From contig CAMYIE010000004.1 of NCBI GenBank assembly GCA_947258405.1, forward strand, positions 124,001-188,000: a stretch of 64,000 nucleotides of DNA, given 5' to 3'. Below the pieces are notes generated by a model. It made no database searches. It saw only the letters and a program-made list of their open reading frames with translations, and was not told where the DNA came from. This document shows, in pieces, positions 1-9,407 of this stretch. Numbering within the stretch: the first letter of the stretch is position 1; each line of letters starts with the position of its first letter. The DNA is from an uncultured Eudoraea sp. Lineage in GTDB: Bacteria; Bacteroidota; Bacteroidia; Flavobacteriales; Flavobacteriaceae. Position numbers and translations under genes: made by a program.

Positions 1-132
1 TTTAATACGCTGGGCTAATTCTACCTCCTCATCGGCCGTGATAAGATCAACCTTACCAATTTCCTGCAGGTACTTATCTAAAGAAGCGGTTTCCCTGTTG
101 GTTACCTGTTTTGTAATTTTTAACTGTCTCAT
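1..132 (-). CDS. rpoD: RNA polymerase primary sigma factor RpoD, N-terminus (partial)
   Basis: Only the first 44 residues are inside the window; the rest lies beyond position 1. The N-terminus begins [14 protein letters not shown] and continues into a region 1.2 helix with [14 protein letters not shown], which I recognise as the short-N-terminus RpoD of Bacteroidota. This is the housekeeping sigma factor that directs core polymerase to the unusual -33/-7 promoters of this phylum. The start is the ATG at 130-132. It follows rpsO and pnp on the same strand, but a strong terminator at 250-273 separates it from pnp, so it probably has its own promoter. The identification is firm for the part visible. 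Confidence 0.93.
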   Translation of the reverse strand, partial: MRQLKITKQVTNRETASLDKYLQEIGKVDLITADEEVELAQRIK

Positions 133-249
133 CTGATTTCCTTTCTATACTAAGTTCATGAATCTGGACTGCACTTACTTATACGTAAAAAATTAACAAA
201 TGTTACATGTAGGTTAGGAAATTTCGAGATAAATGTTAATAAACAAGAA

Positions 250-273
250 AAAACCCCTAAAATTAGGGGTTTT
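250..273 (-). terminator. Rho-independent terminator after pnp
   Basis: A perfect 11-bp inverted repeat (AAAACCCCTAA / TTAGGGGTTTT) with a two-base centre lies 25 bp past the pnp stop. On the minus strand it is followed by a run of T, as expected of an intrinsic terminator. Confidence 0.85.
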
Positions 274-297
274 GAATGTTTGTTAAATATATGCGAA

Positions 298-2505
298 TTA
301 ATCTCGCCTTTGCTTCTGTCGACGTTTAAATCCGCCATTTCGATCACCTCTATCACTTCTTGGTGGTCGCTCCTTATATCCTTCCGGTTTTGGCTGCAGC
401 GCTTTAAGCGACACTTTTTCCTTACGGGTCCTGGAATCAATACCAAAGTATTTGACATCGACCTTATCACCGATATTTAGTACGTCGGTCACCTTATCGG
501 TGCGCTCCCATGCTATTTCGGAAACATGCAACAAGATCTCATTGCCAGGTGCTTCAATATATTCAACTACAGCACCAAAATCGAGGATCTTGATCACTTT
601 TACCTCATAAATACTGCCGACTTCTGGTTTGAAAGTAATACTGTCTATTTTGGCCAAAACCTTGTCGATACCTTCCTGATCTGTACCAAGGATCTCAACA
701 ATTCCTTCCTCGGTAACAGGATCTTCATTGATCACAATAGTGGTTTTGGTTTCTTTCTGAAGTTCCTGGATAACTTTACCTCCAGGACCGATCAGTGCTC
801 CTATATACTCTCCAGGAATAGTTGTTGTAACCATTTTTGGAGCGTGTGGTTTAACATCTCCCCTTGGAGCATCGATAGCTTCTACCAATTTGCCAAGAAT
901 ATGGAGGCGGCCTTCTTTTGCCTGATTCAAGGCTTTCACCAGAATCTCATAAGACAGACCCTTTACTTTAATATCCATCTGGCAGGCGGTAATACCATCC
1001 GCTGTACCCGTTACTTTGAAATCCATATCACCCAGGTGATCTTCATCACCGAGTATATCGGAAAGAACAGCATAATTCCCCGAATCGGCATCGCTGATAA
1101 GCCCCATGGCAATACCGGAAACCGGTTTTTTTAATTGAACTCCCGCATCCATAAGTGCCATGGTACCGGAACATACAGTGGCCATCGAAGATGAACCATT
1201 ACTTTCCAATACTTCGGATACTACCCTTACTGTATAGGGGCAATCCTCAGGGATCATTCCTTTAAGAGCCCTTTGAGCCAAATTGCCATGACCGATTTCA
1301 CGTCGCGAAGTCCCACGAATAGGTCTTGCCTCTCCAGTGGAGAACGGAGGGAAATTGTAATGAAGATAGAATGTCTCTTCACCCTCATAGGAGGGCATAT
1401 CTATTTGATTGGCTTCCCTTGAAGTACCGAGTGTAACTGTCGCTAAAGCCTGGGTTTCTCCCCGAGTGAATATGGAAGATCCATGTGTTGAAGGCAGATA
1501 ATCCACTTCACACCAGATAGGGCGAATTTCATCTGTTTTCCTGCCATCGAGTCGCAGACCTTCATTCAGTGTAAGGTTTCTGACGGCTTCCTTTTCGGCT
1601 TTATAATAATACTTGGAAATTAAATCTCCAATTTCCTCGAGTTCTTCTTCGGGATATTGAGCCTTAACTTCGTCTTTAATCTCTGAAAACGCTGCACTGC
1701 GTTCGTGTTTTGCAGATCCTGCCTTGGCTACTTTATAAACCTTATCATAAACCAATTCGTGAATTTTTGCAGACAGTGCTTCATCTTTTTCTTCTGTATC
1801 GTACTCACGCACTTCTTTTCTGCCTGCGGCATCTGCAAGCCTTTCCTGGGCTGCACACTGAACTTTAACGGCTTCATGAGCAAATTTGATGGCCTCTACC
1901 ATCTCTTCTTCAGATATTTCGCCCATTTCACCTTCTACCATCATCACAGAATCTGCGGAAGCGCCGATTACCATATCAATGTCCGATTCTGCCAGATGAC
2001 CTCTGGTTGGGTTGATGATAAACTCACCATTGACCCGGCCGACCCGTACTTCGGAGATCGCGCATTCGAATGGAAAATCGGAGAGCTGTATTGCCGCCGA
2101 TGCAGCAAGTCCTGCCATGGCATCGGGCATTACATCTTCATCGTGAGACATCAGCTGAATCATCACCTGGGTCTCCGAATGATAGTCTTTTGGGAATAGT
2201 GGTCGTAAAACACGATCCACCAGTCGCATCGTCAATATTTCACCGTCGCTTGGTCTGGCTTCTCTTTTGAAGAAACCGCCCGGATAACGCCCGGAAGCTG
2301 CAAATTTTTCACGATAATCTACTGTGAGTGGCAAAAAATCCACATCACTGGATTTGTAGTTCGATACAACAGTACACAGTAACATGCACTTGCCGGATTG
2401 AACAACAACGGATCCATGGGCCTGTTTGGCCAATTTACCCGTTTCGATAGAGATCTCCCTACCGTCTCCGAGGTCGATGACCTCTTTAAATACTTTTGGA
2501 ATCAT
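298..2505 (-). CDS. pnp: Polyribonucleotide nucleotidyltransferase (PNPase)
   Basis: PNPase degrades RNA 3' to 5' by phosphorolysis and is a core part of mRNA turnover in the cytoplasm. The 735-residue protein has the usual architecture: two RNase PH domains joined by a helical linker, a KH domain with the GPGGK loop near residue 573, and an S1 domain at roughly 627-697. It ends in a basic Arg/Lys/Gly-rich tail, probably RNA-binding. The ATG at 2503-2505 gives a normal length. It lies downstream of rpsO, the same order as in many bacteria, with a 196-bp leader between them that contains hairpins. It is followed by an intrinsic terminator. Confidence 0.97.
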   Translation of the reverse strand: MIPKVFKEVIDLGDGREISIETGKLAKQAHGSVVVQSGKCMLLCTVVSNYKSSDVDFLPLTVDYREKFAASGRYPGGFFKREARPSDGEILTMRLVDRVLRPLFPKDYHSETQVMIQLMSHDEDVMPDAMAGLAASAAIQLSDFPFECAISEVRVGRVNGEFIINPTRGHLAESDIDMVIGASADSVMMVEGEMGEISEEEMVEAIKFAHEAVKVQCAAQERLADAAGRKEVREYDTEEKDEALSAKIHELVYDKVYKVAKAGSAKHERSAAFSEIKDEVKAQYPEEELEEIGDLISKYYYKAEKEAVRNLTLNEGLRLDGRKTDEIRPIWCEVDYLPSTHGSSIFTRGETQALATVTLGTSREANQIDMPSYEGEETFYLHYNFPPFSTGEARPIRGTSRREIGHGNLAQRALKGMIPEDCPYTVRVVSEVLESNGSSSMATVCSGTMALMDAGVQLKKPVSGIAMGLISDADSGNYAVLSDILGDEDHLGDMDFKVTGTADGITACQMDIKVKGLSYEILVKALNQAKEGRLHILGKLVEAIDAPRGDVKPHAPKMVTTTIPGEYIGALIGPGGKVIQELQKETKTTIVINEDPVTEEGIVEILGTDQEGIDKVLAKIDSITFKPEVGSIYEVKVIKILDFGAVVEYIEAPGNEILLHVSEIAWERTDKVTDVLNIGDKVDVKYFGIDSRTRKEKVSLKALQPKPEGYKERPPRSDRGDRNGGFKRRQKQRRD

Positions 2506-2520
2506 AAAAATTAATTAAGA

Positions 2521-2575
2521 TCCTCGCGTTTAGCGGGGACTTGTTAAACAATGGTCTGCCCTTTCGTCATAGGGC
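2521..2575 (-). promoter_or_regulatory. Hairpins in the pnp leader
   Basis: Two inverted repeats lie just upstream of the pnp start. One is GCCCT/AGGGC (2558-2562 with 2571-2575). The other is a 7-bp arm pair at 2521-2527 and 2533-2539, with one mismatch when read as minus-strand RNA. In enterobacteria the pnp leader is cut by RNase III and pnp is autoregulated. A similar role here is inference only. Confidence 0.3.
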
Positions 2576-2674
2576 CGTTGTTGTGTTGTTGAAGGTTGTC
2601 GACCAATGAAAAACTGAGTGTAAGCTTTTTACTGTGGCCCTATTATTTTGATAGGAGCCAGAAATATAAAGAAA

Positions 2675-2695
2675 TGGGGAAGCCAAGCTTCCCCA
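2675..2695 (-). terminator. Hairpin after rpsO (terminator or attenuator)
   Basis: TGGGGAAGC and GCTTCCCCA form a perfect 9-bp stem with a three-base loop, 7 bp past the rpsO stop. On the minus strand it is followed by a T-rich stretch rather than a clean T-run, so partial read-through into pnp is plausible. Confidence 0.6.
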
Positions 2696-2701
2696 ATGAA
2701 A

Positions 2702-2971
2702 TTACTTTCTGATGTTGAGTTCCTTGATAAGGGCGCGGTATTTCTCGATATCTTTTTTCTTCAGATAGTCGAGCAGACTTCTGCGCTTACCCACCAAACG
2801 AACCAATGAACGTTCTGTATTGTAATCTTTCTGATTATTCTTCAGATGACCGGTGAGGTGATTGATGCGATGGGTAAACAAAGCGATCTGTCCCTCGGTT
2901 GAGCCGGTGTTTTTTTCTGATCCGCCGTACTTTTTAAAAATGTCGGCCTTAACTTCACTTGATAAATACAT
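2702..2971 (-). CDS. rpsO: 30S ribosomal protein S15
   Basis: S15 is a small-subunit protein that binds 16S rRNA early in assembly of the platform. The 89-residue product has the usual family length and the typical segments GSTEGQIALFTHRINHLTGH and LVGKRRSLLDYLKKKD. The start is the ATG at 2969-2971. It is first in an rpsO-pnp arrangement, with a terminator-like hairpin directly after it. A good Bacteroidota promoter sits 55 bp upstream of the start. Confidence 0.98.
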   Translation of the reverse strand: MYLSSEVKADIFKKYGGSEKNTGSTEGQIALFTHRINHLTGHLKNNQKDYNTERSLVRLVGKRRSLLDYLKKKDIEKYRALIKELNIRK

Positions 2972-3025
2972 GCCAATATTATTGTTAATGATTATTATGT
3001 ATCCGATTGATTTTCAATCAGGCCG

Positions 3026-3054
3026 CAAAGATATGAATATTTTTATTATCCCAA
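3026..3054 (-). promoter_or_regulatory. Promoter of rpsO (-33/-7 type)
   Basis: On the minus strand a TATCTTTG box (3026-3033) fits the Bacteroidota -7 consensus TAnnTTTG. A TTG at 3052-3054 lies 18 bp further upstream and fits the -33 element. The predicted leader is about 50 nt. Confidence 0.55.
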
Positions 3055-3134
3055 CCTTTCATTTTTTCTTAATCGATATTAAACCTTTTGGTTGTTTCCA
3101 AGTCATAAAGCAGTAATGTTAAAAAATTGTTATT

Positions 3135-4007
3135 ATGAAATGTCTCAAAAAAATGAAATTTGCAGGACTATCGTTACTTGCATTAATGTTTATTGTATCC
3201 TGTGATAAGGATTCCTCTACTGATCCGGTAGAAGAGCAGTTGGCTCAGGAAGAAACTTTCGAAACAGTGGATCTCCAGGCCAGTGACGAAGCCGAACTTA
3301 TCTCAGAGGAAGTACTCAACATTGGTGAAGATGTTTATGCAGCCGATGAAATTACCAGTACCTCCAAAGGGTCTTATCATTCAGATTTTCTACCCGATTG
3401 TGTAACGATCACAACGGTGATTACCAGCACCACCAAGGAAAAAACAATCGATTTTGGGGATGGTTGTGAACTTCCCAATGGCAATGTGCTGAGCGGGATA
3501 ATTTACCTGAGTTATGAAAAGGATATGGAGTTGGCACAAAAAACGCTGAGCATGACCTTAGAGAACTTTACCTTCAATGGGGTCTTGGTTGAAGGTGGAG
3601 CCTCGATATTAAGGATGAGGTCTAACGATAACGGGAATCCACAATCCGATGCCACAGCCGAGTTTAGTGCAGAATGGCCAGGAGGAAGTACTGCGAGCTT
3701 TACGGCGAATCGTACCAGGGAATGGATTGAAGGTTACGGAACCGGATTCTGGGGAGACAATGTTTTCCTGATCACTGGAAAAGGAACTTTTGTAGGACCC
3801 GCCGGAAATGTTTTTATAAAAGAAGTGATAGAACCATTGCGAAGGGAACTTGCCTGCAGGTTCATCGTTAGCGGAGTAATGGAAATTTCCAGGAACGAAC
3901 TTACAGCAAGCCTCGATTTTGGCGACGGAAGTTGCGATGCGGTAGGAATTCTAACTTACCCCAATGGCGAAAGTGAAGAAATATTCCTGAGGAGATTTTT
4001 TAATTAA
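3135..4007 (+). CDS. Lipoprotein of unknown function
   Basis: I do not recognise the family. The 290-residue product begins with a lipoprotein signal peptide ending in FIVSC (Cys23), so it should be anchored in the envelope. An acidic Glu/Asp-rich stretch follows, then a Thr/Ser-rich domain with two related DFGDGxC segments (about residues 110 and 255) suggesting an internally repeated beta-rich fold. An alternative ATG six codons downstream would shorten the signal peptide only slightly. It stands alone between rpsO and accD, which are both on the opposite strand, and ends at a strong bidirectional terminator. Being secreted or surface-exposed is inference from the signal peptide. Confidence 0.85.
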   Translation: MKCLKKMKFAGLSLLALMFIVSCDKDSSTDPVEEQLAQEETFETVDLQASDEAELISEEVLNIGEDVYAADEITSTSKGSYHSDFLPDCVTITTVITSTTKEKTIDFGDGCELPNGNVLSGIIYLSYEKDMELAQKTLSMTLENFTFNGVLVEGGASILRMRSNDNGNPQSDATAEFSAEWPGGSTASFTANRTREWIEGYGTGFWGDNVFLITGKGTFVGPAGNVFIKEVIEPLRRELACRFIVSGVMEISRNELTASLDFGDGSCDAVGILTYPNGESEEIFLRRFFN

Positions 4008-4023
4008 AATGGCTATGAAAAGA

Positions 4024-4045
4024 AAGACCCGCGAGAGCGGGTCTT
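4024..4045. terminator. Bidirectional terminator between the lipoprotein gene and accD
   Basis: AAGACCCGC and GCGGGTCTT form a perfect 9-bp stem around a GAGA loop. Six T follow on the plus strand and TTTCTTTTC on the minus strand, so it can serve both converging genes. Confidence 0.9.
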
Positions 4046-4047
4046 TT

Positions 4048-4908
4048 TTATTTTCGCACAGGCTTATTCTGAATAAGATCGATATACAAGTTGATCTTGT
4101 CTTTCAAATCTCTTCTATGTGCAATAAAGTCTAGGAAACCATGATCCATAACGAACTCTGAGGTCTGGAATCCTTTTGGCAGGTCTTTCCCAGTGGCCTC
4201 TTTAACCACCCTGGGTCCGGCAAATCCGATTAAAGCACCGGGTTCAGAAATATTGATATCACCCAGCATGGCATAAGATGCTGTGGTTCCTCCCGTAGTA
4301 GGATCTGTGCTTAAGGATATATACGGAATCTTCGCCTCAGCTAACTGGGCAAGCTTTGCCGATGTTTTGGCTAATTGCATCAAAGACAAAGCGGCTTCCA
4401 TCATTCGCGCACCACCCGATTTGGATATCATTAGGAATGGTATTTTTTTCTTGATAGAATAATCTATGGCCCTCGCAATTTTCTCACCAACCACACTACC
4501 CATAGAACCGCCGATAAAACTAAAATCCATACAGGCAATCACCAGGTCTTCACCTTTGGATTTTCCAACAGCAGATTTTACTGCGTCGCTTAGTCCTGTC
4601 TTTTTCTTGGCAGCTGTTAGTCGATCTGAATATTTTTTTGTGTCTACAAATTTTAAAGGATCCTTTGAGGTGAGTTTGGGATCGAGTTCTTTGAATTTGT
4701 TGTCGTCGAAAAGGATTTCAAAATACTCTTTACTACCGATTCGAACGTGGTAATCGTCTTCCGGACTTACATAGTAGTTCTCGGCAAGCTCTTCCGATTC
4801 TACTATTTTCCCTGTGGGCGACTTATACCATAACCCTTTAGGAGTGTCTTTTTTCTCTTCGGTGGCAGTCTGTATGCCTTTTTCCTTTCTTTTAAACCAG
4901 GCCGTCAT
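4048..4908 (-). CDS. accD: Acetyl-CoA carboxylase carboxyltransferase subunit beta
   Basis: AccD, with AccA, moves the carboxyl group from biotin to acetyl-CoA to make malonyl-CoA for fatty acid synthesis. The 286-residue protein has the crotonase-like carboxyltransferase fold with [33 protein letters not shown] and [13 protein letters not shown]. The N-terminal zinc ribbon is degenerate: the four cysteines of the E. coli protein are replaced by Ser30, Gly33, Ser48 and Asp51. The rest of that segment is retained, so this is substitution and not deletion. I recall similar zinc-less forms in other Flavobacteriaceae. It follows fbaA with a 27-bp gap and may be co-transcribed. Confidence 0.96.
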   Translation of the reverse strand: MTAWFKRKEKGIQTATEEKKDTPKGLWYKSPTGKIVESEELAENYYVSPEDDYHVRIGSKEYFEILFDDNKFKELDPKLTSKDPLKFVDTKKYSDRLTAAKKKTGLSDAVKSAVGKSKGEDLVIACMDFSFIGGSMGSVVGEKIARAIDYSIKKKIPFLMISKSGGARMMEAALSLMQLAKTSAKLAQLAEAKIPYISLSTDPTTGGTTASYAMLGDINISEPGALIGFAGPRVVKEATGKDLPKGFQTSEFVMDHGFLDFIAHRRDLKDKINLYIDLIQNKPVRK

Positions 4909-4935
4909 GATCTGTGGTTTTAGGTGAAGAAGTAA

Positions 4936-6003
4936 CTACAATGTGTTAACATTGTTAAGGTCCTCAAATGCTTGTTTGAGACGCTGGACAAAGGTTTTTT
5001 CACCTTCCCTCAGCCATACCCGAGGATCGTACTTTTTCTTATTGGGCTGGTCCTCGCCTTCGGGATTTCCAATCTGGCTTTGCAGGTAATCCCGATTCCC
5101 CTGCACGTAGTCTCTTATTCCTGTCATAAAGGCGTACTGCAGGTCCGTATCTATATTCATCTTGATAACACCATAGCCAATGGCCTCTCTAATTTCTTCA
5201 AGTGTAGAACCAGAGCCTCCATGAAATACAAAATCGATATGATTATGCTCTAAACCATATTTCTCAGAAATATATTCCTGAGAGTTTTTCAGGATTTTCG
5301 GCGTTAGTTTTACGTTTCCAGGTTTGTATACCCCATGTACATTTCCAAACGCAGCCGCAATGGTAAATCTCGGGCTTATTTTGGAGAGTTCTTCGTAGGC
5401 GTAGGCTACTTCCTCAGGTTGTGTATATAATTTTGAATCGTCTACATCTGTATTATCTACCCCATCTTCTTCACCTCCTGTAATACCAAGCTCAATTTCG
5501 AGAGTCATCCCCATCTTGCTCATCCGGGCCAGATAATCCTTGCAAATGGCGATATTCTCTTCGATAGGCTCCTCGGAAAGGTCGATCATATGTGAACTGT
5601 AAAGCGGTTTACCCGTAGCCGCAAAATGCTCTTCACTAGCATCGAGAAGTCCGTCGATCCAGGGCAGTAACTTTTTTGCACAATGATCTGTATGTAGGAT
5701 TACCGTGGCACCATATGACTCTGCGAGTTCATGAATATGTTTGGCCCCGGCTACTGCTCCGGCTACTGCTGATTTTTGGTTTTCGTTCGATAGCCCCTTA
5801 CCGGCATTGAACTGTGCACCGCCATTGGAAAACTGAATGATTACAGGAGCGTTGAGTTCTGCAGCGGTTTCCAGGACTGCATTTATCGTACTCGATCCAA
5901 TGACATTAACTGCTGGTAATGCAAATGCTTTATCCTTGGCGTATTTGAAGATTGCTTGAACTTCATCGCCGGTAGCTACGCCAGGTTTTATATTGTGGGA
6001 CAT
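4936..6003 (-). CDS. fbaA: Class II fructose-bisphosphate aldolase
   Basis: This zinc enzyme interconverts fructose-1,6-bisphosphate with dihydroxyacetone phosphate and glyceraldehyde 3-phosphate in glycolysis and gluconeogenesis. The start at 6001-6003 gives MSHNIKPGVATGDEV, which aligns with the E. coli FbaA N-terminus; an upstream in-frame ATG at 6039 adds 12 unlikely residues. The 355-residue protein has HTDHCAKK with the catalytic Asp106 and zinc ligand His107. It also has the later metal and phosphate motifs GNVHGVYKPG and HGGSGSTLEEI. A TACATTTG -7 box lies about 33 bp upstream. Length and motifs are those of the long class IIA form. Confidence 0.97.
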   Translation of the reverse strand: MSHNIKPGVATGDEVQAIFKYAKDKAFALPAVNVIGSSTINAVLETAAELNAPVIIQFSNGGAQFNAGKGLSNENQKSAVAGAVAGAKHIHELAESYGATVILHTDHCAKKLLPWIDGLLDASEEHFAATGKPLYSSHMIDLSEEPIEENIAICKDYLARMSKMGMTLEIELGITGGEEDGVDNTDVDDSKLYTQPEEVAYAYEELSKISPRFTIAAAFGNVHGVYKPGNVKLTPKILKNSQEYISEKYGLEHNHIDFVFHGGSGSTLEEIREAIGYGVIKMNIDTDLQYAFMTGIRDYVQGNRDYLQSQIGNPEGEDQPNKKKYDPRVWLREGEKTFVQRLKQAFEDLNNVNTL

Positions 6004-6036
6004 ATTATGTTGTGTATTTGTTCGAATGAGATGAGG

Positions 6037-6044
6037 CAAATGTA
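6037..6044 (-). promoter_or_regulatory. -7 box upstream of fbaA
   Basis: TACATTTG on the minus strand fits TAnnTTTG and lies 33 bp upstream of the chosen fbaA start. I see no clear -33 element at the expected distance. Confidence 0.4.
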
Positions 6045-6059
6045 ATAAAATAATTAGGT

Positions 6060-8648
6060 CTAAAAAGGATAATTGATCCCAATTTGAAAGACCGCATTGG
6101 CGAAATTATAATCCCGAAACCATCTCATTGATGGTTCCTCTGCCGGATTATAGGTTTTAAACCCTGTGTCTACCCTGAAGACGAAATAGTTGAAATCGTA
6201 TCGAACTCCAAATCCTGTTCCCAGGGCGATATCGGCCAGGGAACTGAATCCGTTAAAAGTGGCGTCTGGATCCTCAACATTGTCAAGAACATTCCAGATA
6301 TTTCCGGCATCAGCAAAAAGTGCGCCTTTCAGACTACCAGCTATTGGAAAGCGATATTCGAGGTTAAATGCCAGTTTAAAGTTGGCCTCGTTAAAATCGT
6401 TTACATTATCAGTACGGCCGGGACCCAGGGAATAGGGAAACCATGCTCTGTTGTCATTAGAACCTCCACCGAAGTAACTTCGCACAAAGGGAATACTGTT
6501 AGCATTGCCATAGGGTATCGCGATCCCTGCAAAACTTCTGAACGCAAGTACTTTAGATCGTCTCAGATCCCAGTGCTTTATATACTCAAGCTCGGTCTTG
6601 ATGTATTGGGAAAAAGGGACGCCGATTACAAGACGATTGCCCGTATCATTTGTCTCAAAGGGTATTATATTGGAGAGGCCCGCAAGAAGGATACCTGCAC
6701 TTTCCAGTTTGAGCCTGAAATTATAAAAACTGTTATCGTTAATATTGGCTTTGTTGTTTTTGCTAAAAGTATAATTACTGGCAAAGATCAGGTTGTTCTC
6801 TGTAAGCCGTATACGGCGTTCTTCAATGCTGCGTACATCATCGAAGTCATCTTCGGTGGAGCTTACCGAACCGGTGAGTATGGCATCGGTAAACCCCGTT
6901 GTCCCCGACGGAATGATCAGGGCGAAGGGTACCAGTGGGTCTCCGGTGGCCTCAAAAAAGTCCCCAAGACTGGGTTCGTCTGTATATTCCTGGGCAATAT
7001 CATTCAGATTATTGTATGAAGTTTGGTAAACATTAAAATAGCGTTTGGGGTTTAAGTTTCGCACATACTGCACATTAAGCAATTCGACCTGATGATTTTT
7101 AAAGCTCGACGGAGTCCAGTTATATGCCAGTATATTATTAAATGTCTGTTTATCCAGTCCGATATTCTTCTGGAATGTCGTACCTAAAGTAATTCTGGTA
7201 CGTGGCAGCGTATAAGTTGGAACGATCTTCCGGGTATTGACAAAAGGGAAGACAAATCTTGGAAAGGATATGACGATATCCCCACCAACTTCCGTAAAGA
7301 ATTGCTCAGTTGAGCTATCATCGCTCAACAGTCCGAATGTACCCCTCGCGTTAAGGCTCAGGGTTTCCGCCCCACGGAATATATTTCGGGAAACCAAGGA
7401 GGTGCCAATCCCGATGCCCAATGTTTGAATATTGGAATGCGTCAAATCGAAGTCCAGCCCGAGTGAGAATTTAGGCCTTGTAGCGAGATAGATATTAGAG
7501 GTCAGCTTAGAGCCGGTGCTATCTTCCACGAAAACCATGTTGGGATATTTAAAAGTATTTAGGTTGGTGATCTGCCTCAGTGTACGGATGCGGTCTAGCT
7601 CGCGGTAAATGCTGTCTTTTTCGATAAATATGGCATCGGTGAGCGCCTTGGGTTTATACCTTAGTTTATCGGTGTAGTAAATGGTATAATTATTATACTC
7701 CACAGCCTTAAGGCTGTCTTCGTTTATATCAAAAGTATGGTCCGGATAGATATTGATTTTTTCAAATTTATAAATGTTATAGGGCGCAGTGGTTATAGAG
7801 GTATCCCCCCGGCGACGTAAGTCTTCAATATTTAGTTCCACCTGCATGTGCTGATCATCATTTGAAGGCGTGGTGTCTCTCAGAATATTATAGGTGATGG
7901 AGCTTTCCTGAAAATTATAGACCCCTGAATTTCGAAACAGGTTGGTAAGCCTCGAACGCTCATTGTTAAAGTCGGTTAAATTGAACTGTTTTTGGGCATC
8001 GATAAAAGAGGCGTCCTGATGCCGTCTGTAAATAGAGTCGATTACAGTCGATGAAACTCTACTACTTATAGAATCAACAATATATGGTTTTCCCAATTCA
8101 ATCCGATAGTTCACCTCAGCTCTTTTAGGTTTTTTTGCAGGCATGATCTCATAATAAGCCCGGTTATTAAAATAGCCTTTACTATCGTAGTAAGCGCTAA
8201 GGCGGTTAGTGGATCTGCGCGCCCTCGCAGTATCAATGATAATGGGTGATTCACCAATTTTTTTTAACCATTCACTATAGCCTTTTACCAGAAAAGATTC
8301 TCCCAGTCTGTTGACTTGTTTACCGGACAAAAAATTGGTCAGTCGCTTCTCTCTTTTTTCCTTCCGATGTAACCATGCCCTATAGGATGAATCGGGATTC
8401 ACCTTTGCCAGATTATAGATATTCAGGCGCATGGGAAACCCCAGTACGGTACTGTTGGGTTCCTGGACGATCAGGCTTTCAATTCCCTGATCCTTAACCT
8501 TTAATTCGTCTGCAAAAATGTTGTTTTTAGTGAGCAAAAGTTCGTTTTCTCCCACTCTTTTAAGCGAATTACAAGATGCGAAGAAGACCCCTATGGATAA
8601 TAAACCTATTTTTACATAGCTAACAGCAAAATACCCGCGGGTTCTCAT
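6060..8648 (-). CDS. tamL: Translocation and assembly module lipoprotein TamL (Omp85 family)
   Basis: TamL is the Bacteroidota BamA/TamA relative, an outer-membrane barrel with periplasmic POTRA domains that works with a TamB-like partner in envelope assembly. With the ATG at 8646-8648 the protein is 862 residues with a lipoprotein signal ending in FFASC (Cys26). The first 450 or so residues are POTRA-like and the C-terminal half is a beta-barrel with many aromatic strands. It ends in YPF, a typical terminal aromatic beta-signal. The longer start at 8690 would run into the divergent methyltransferase gene and disrupt the signal peptide. Its start is only 24 bp from the divergent start, so the two genes share a very short promoter region. 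Confidence 0.92.
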   Translation of the reverse strand: MRTRGYFAVSYVKIGLLSIGVFFASCNSLKRVGENELLLTKNNIFADELKVKDQGIESLIVQEPNSTVLGFPMRLNIYNLAKVNPDSSYRAWLHRKEKREKRLTNFLSGKQVNRLGESFLVKGYSEWLKKIGESPIIIDTARARRSTNRLSAYYDSKGYFNNRAYYEIMPAKKPKRAEVNYRIELGKPYIVDSISSRVSSTVIDSIYRRHQDASFIDAQKQFNLTDFNNERSRLTNLFRNSGVYNFQESSITYNILRDTTPSNDDQHMQVELNIEDLRRRGDTSITTAPYNIYKFEKINIYPDHTFDINEDSLKAVEYNNYTIYYTDKLRYKPKALTDAIFIEKDSIYRELDRIRTLRQITNLNTFKYPNMVFVEDSTGSKLTSNIYLATRPKFSLGLDFDLTHSNIQTLGIGIGTSLVSRNIFRGAETLSLNARGTFGLLSDDSSTEQFFTEVGGDIVISFPRFVFPFVNTRKIVPTYTLPRTRITLGTTFQKNIGLDKQTFNNILAYNWTPSSFKNHQVELLNVQYVRNLNPKRYFNVYQTSYNNLNDIAQEYTDEPSLGDFFEATGDPLVPFALIIPSGTTGFTDAILTGSVSSTEDDFDDVRSIEERRIRLTENNLIFASNYTFSKNNKANINDNSFYNFRLKLESAGILLAGLSNIIPFETNDTGNRLVIGVPFSQYIKTELEYIKHWDLRRSKVLAFRSFAGIAIPYGNANSIPFVRSYFGGGSNDNRAWFPYSLGPGRTDNVNDFNEANFKLAFNLEYRFPIAGSLKGALFADAGNIWNVLDNVEDPDATFNGFSSLADIALGTGFGVRYDFNYFVFRVDTGFKTYNPAEEPSMRWFRDYNFANAVFQIGINYPF

Positions 8649-8672
8649 ATAGGCCAAAATTACACTATTTGG

Positions 8673-9407
8673 ATGGTTGTTAAAAACCAAATAAAGTTTA
8701 TAAAAAGTCTACAGCAAAAAAAGTACCGAAACCAACACGGACTCTTTGTTGCCGAAGGAATCAAGCTGGTAAATGAACTGTTGAGTGGCGGAATATTGCC
8801 TGTTTGGGCCTATACTACACAAAGTGATATACTGCCGGGTACTGACCTTGAATTTCAAATCGTATCCGACTCTGTTTTAAAAAGAATGAGCGGATTGAAG
8901 TCGCCCAATAAAGTGCTTGCCGTATTTGAGATTCCCACCGCGGAACCCCTGGATTTTTCAGATTGGATCCTGGCCCTGGACGATATTAAAGACCCCGGTA
9001 ATTTGGGAACCATTATTCGCTTATGCGACTGGTTCGGAATACGCCAATTACTATGCTCTACGCAGACGGTAGACTGTTATAATCCAAAAACCCTGCAGGC
9101 GACCATGGGATCTATCGCAAGGGTCAACCTGGTCTATAAATCGATATCAGAAGTCATAAAATCGAGTCCTTTGACATCGTTTGGAGCCTTTATGGATGGT
9201 GATTCGGTCTATGATGCAAAAATTGACGGACCAGGTATTTTGGTCATGGGCAATGAATCTCACGGGATTTGTCGGGAGATAGGTGATTTACTAGACAGAA
9301 GGATTGGTATTCCCAGATTCGAGGATTCGAAAATAGAGAGCCTTAATGTTGCTACAGCCACCGCTATATTGCTCAGCGAAGTAAGAAGAACCGCTATTCG
9401 AAAGTAA
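8673..9407 (+). CDS. TrmH/SpoU family RNA 2'-O-methyltransferase
   Basis: SpoU enzymes transfer a methyl group from S-adenosylmethionine to a ribose 2'-OH of rRNA or tRNA through a knotted fold. The 244-residue protein has an N-terminal RNA-binding segment and then the three family motifs. These are DIKDPGNLGTIIRLCDWFG (about residue 107), a VMGNESHGI loop (about 190), and SLNVATATAILLSE near the C-terminus. The exact RNA substrate cannot be read from the sequence. The gene is divergent from tamL by 24 bp and overlaps the 3' end of porT by 14 bp. From memory, this neighbourhood recurs in Flavobacteriia. Confidence 0.93.
   Translation: MVVKNQIKFIKSLQQKKYRNQHGLFVAEGIKLVNELLSGGILPVWAYTTQSDILPGTDLEFQIVSDSVLKRMSGLKSPNKVLAVFEIPTAEPLDFSDWILALDDIKDPGNLGTIIRLCDWFGIRQLLCSTQTVDCYNPKTLQATMGSIARVNLVYKSISEVIKSSPLTSFGAFMDGDSVYDAKIDGPGILVMGNESHGICREIGDLLDRRIGIPRFEDSKIESLNVATATAILLSEVRRTAIRK

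Noticed and set aside
526-1134. Long open frame antisense to pnp
   Set aside because: It lies entirely inside the well-supported pnp gene, has a Phe/Ile/Cys-rich composition typical of a shadow frame and no family signature.
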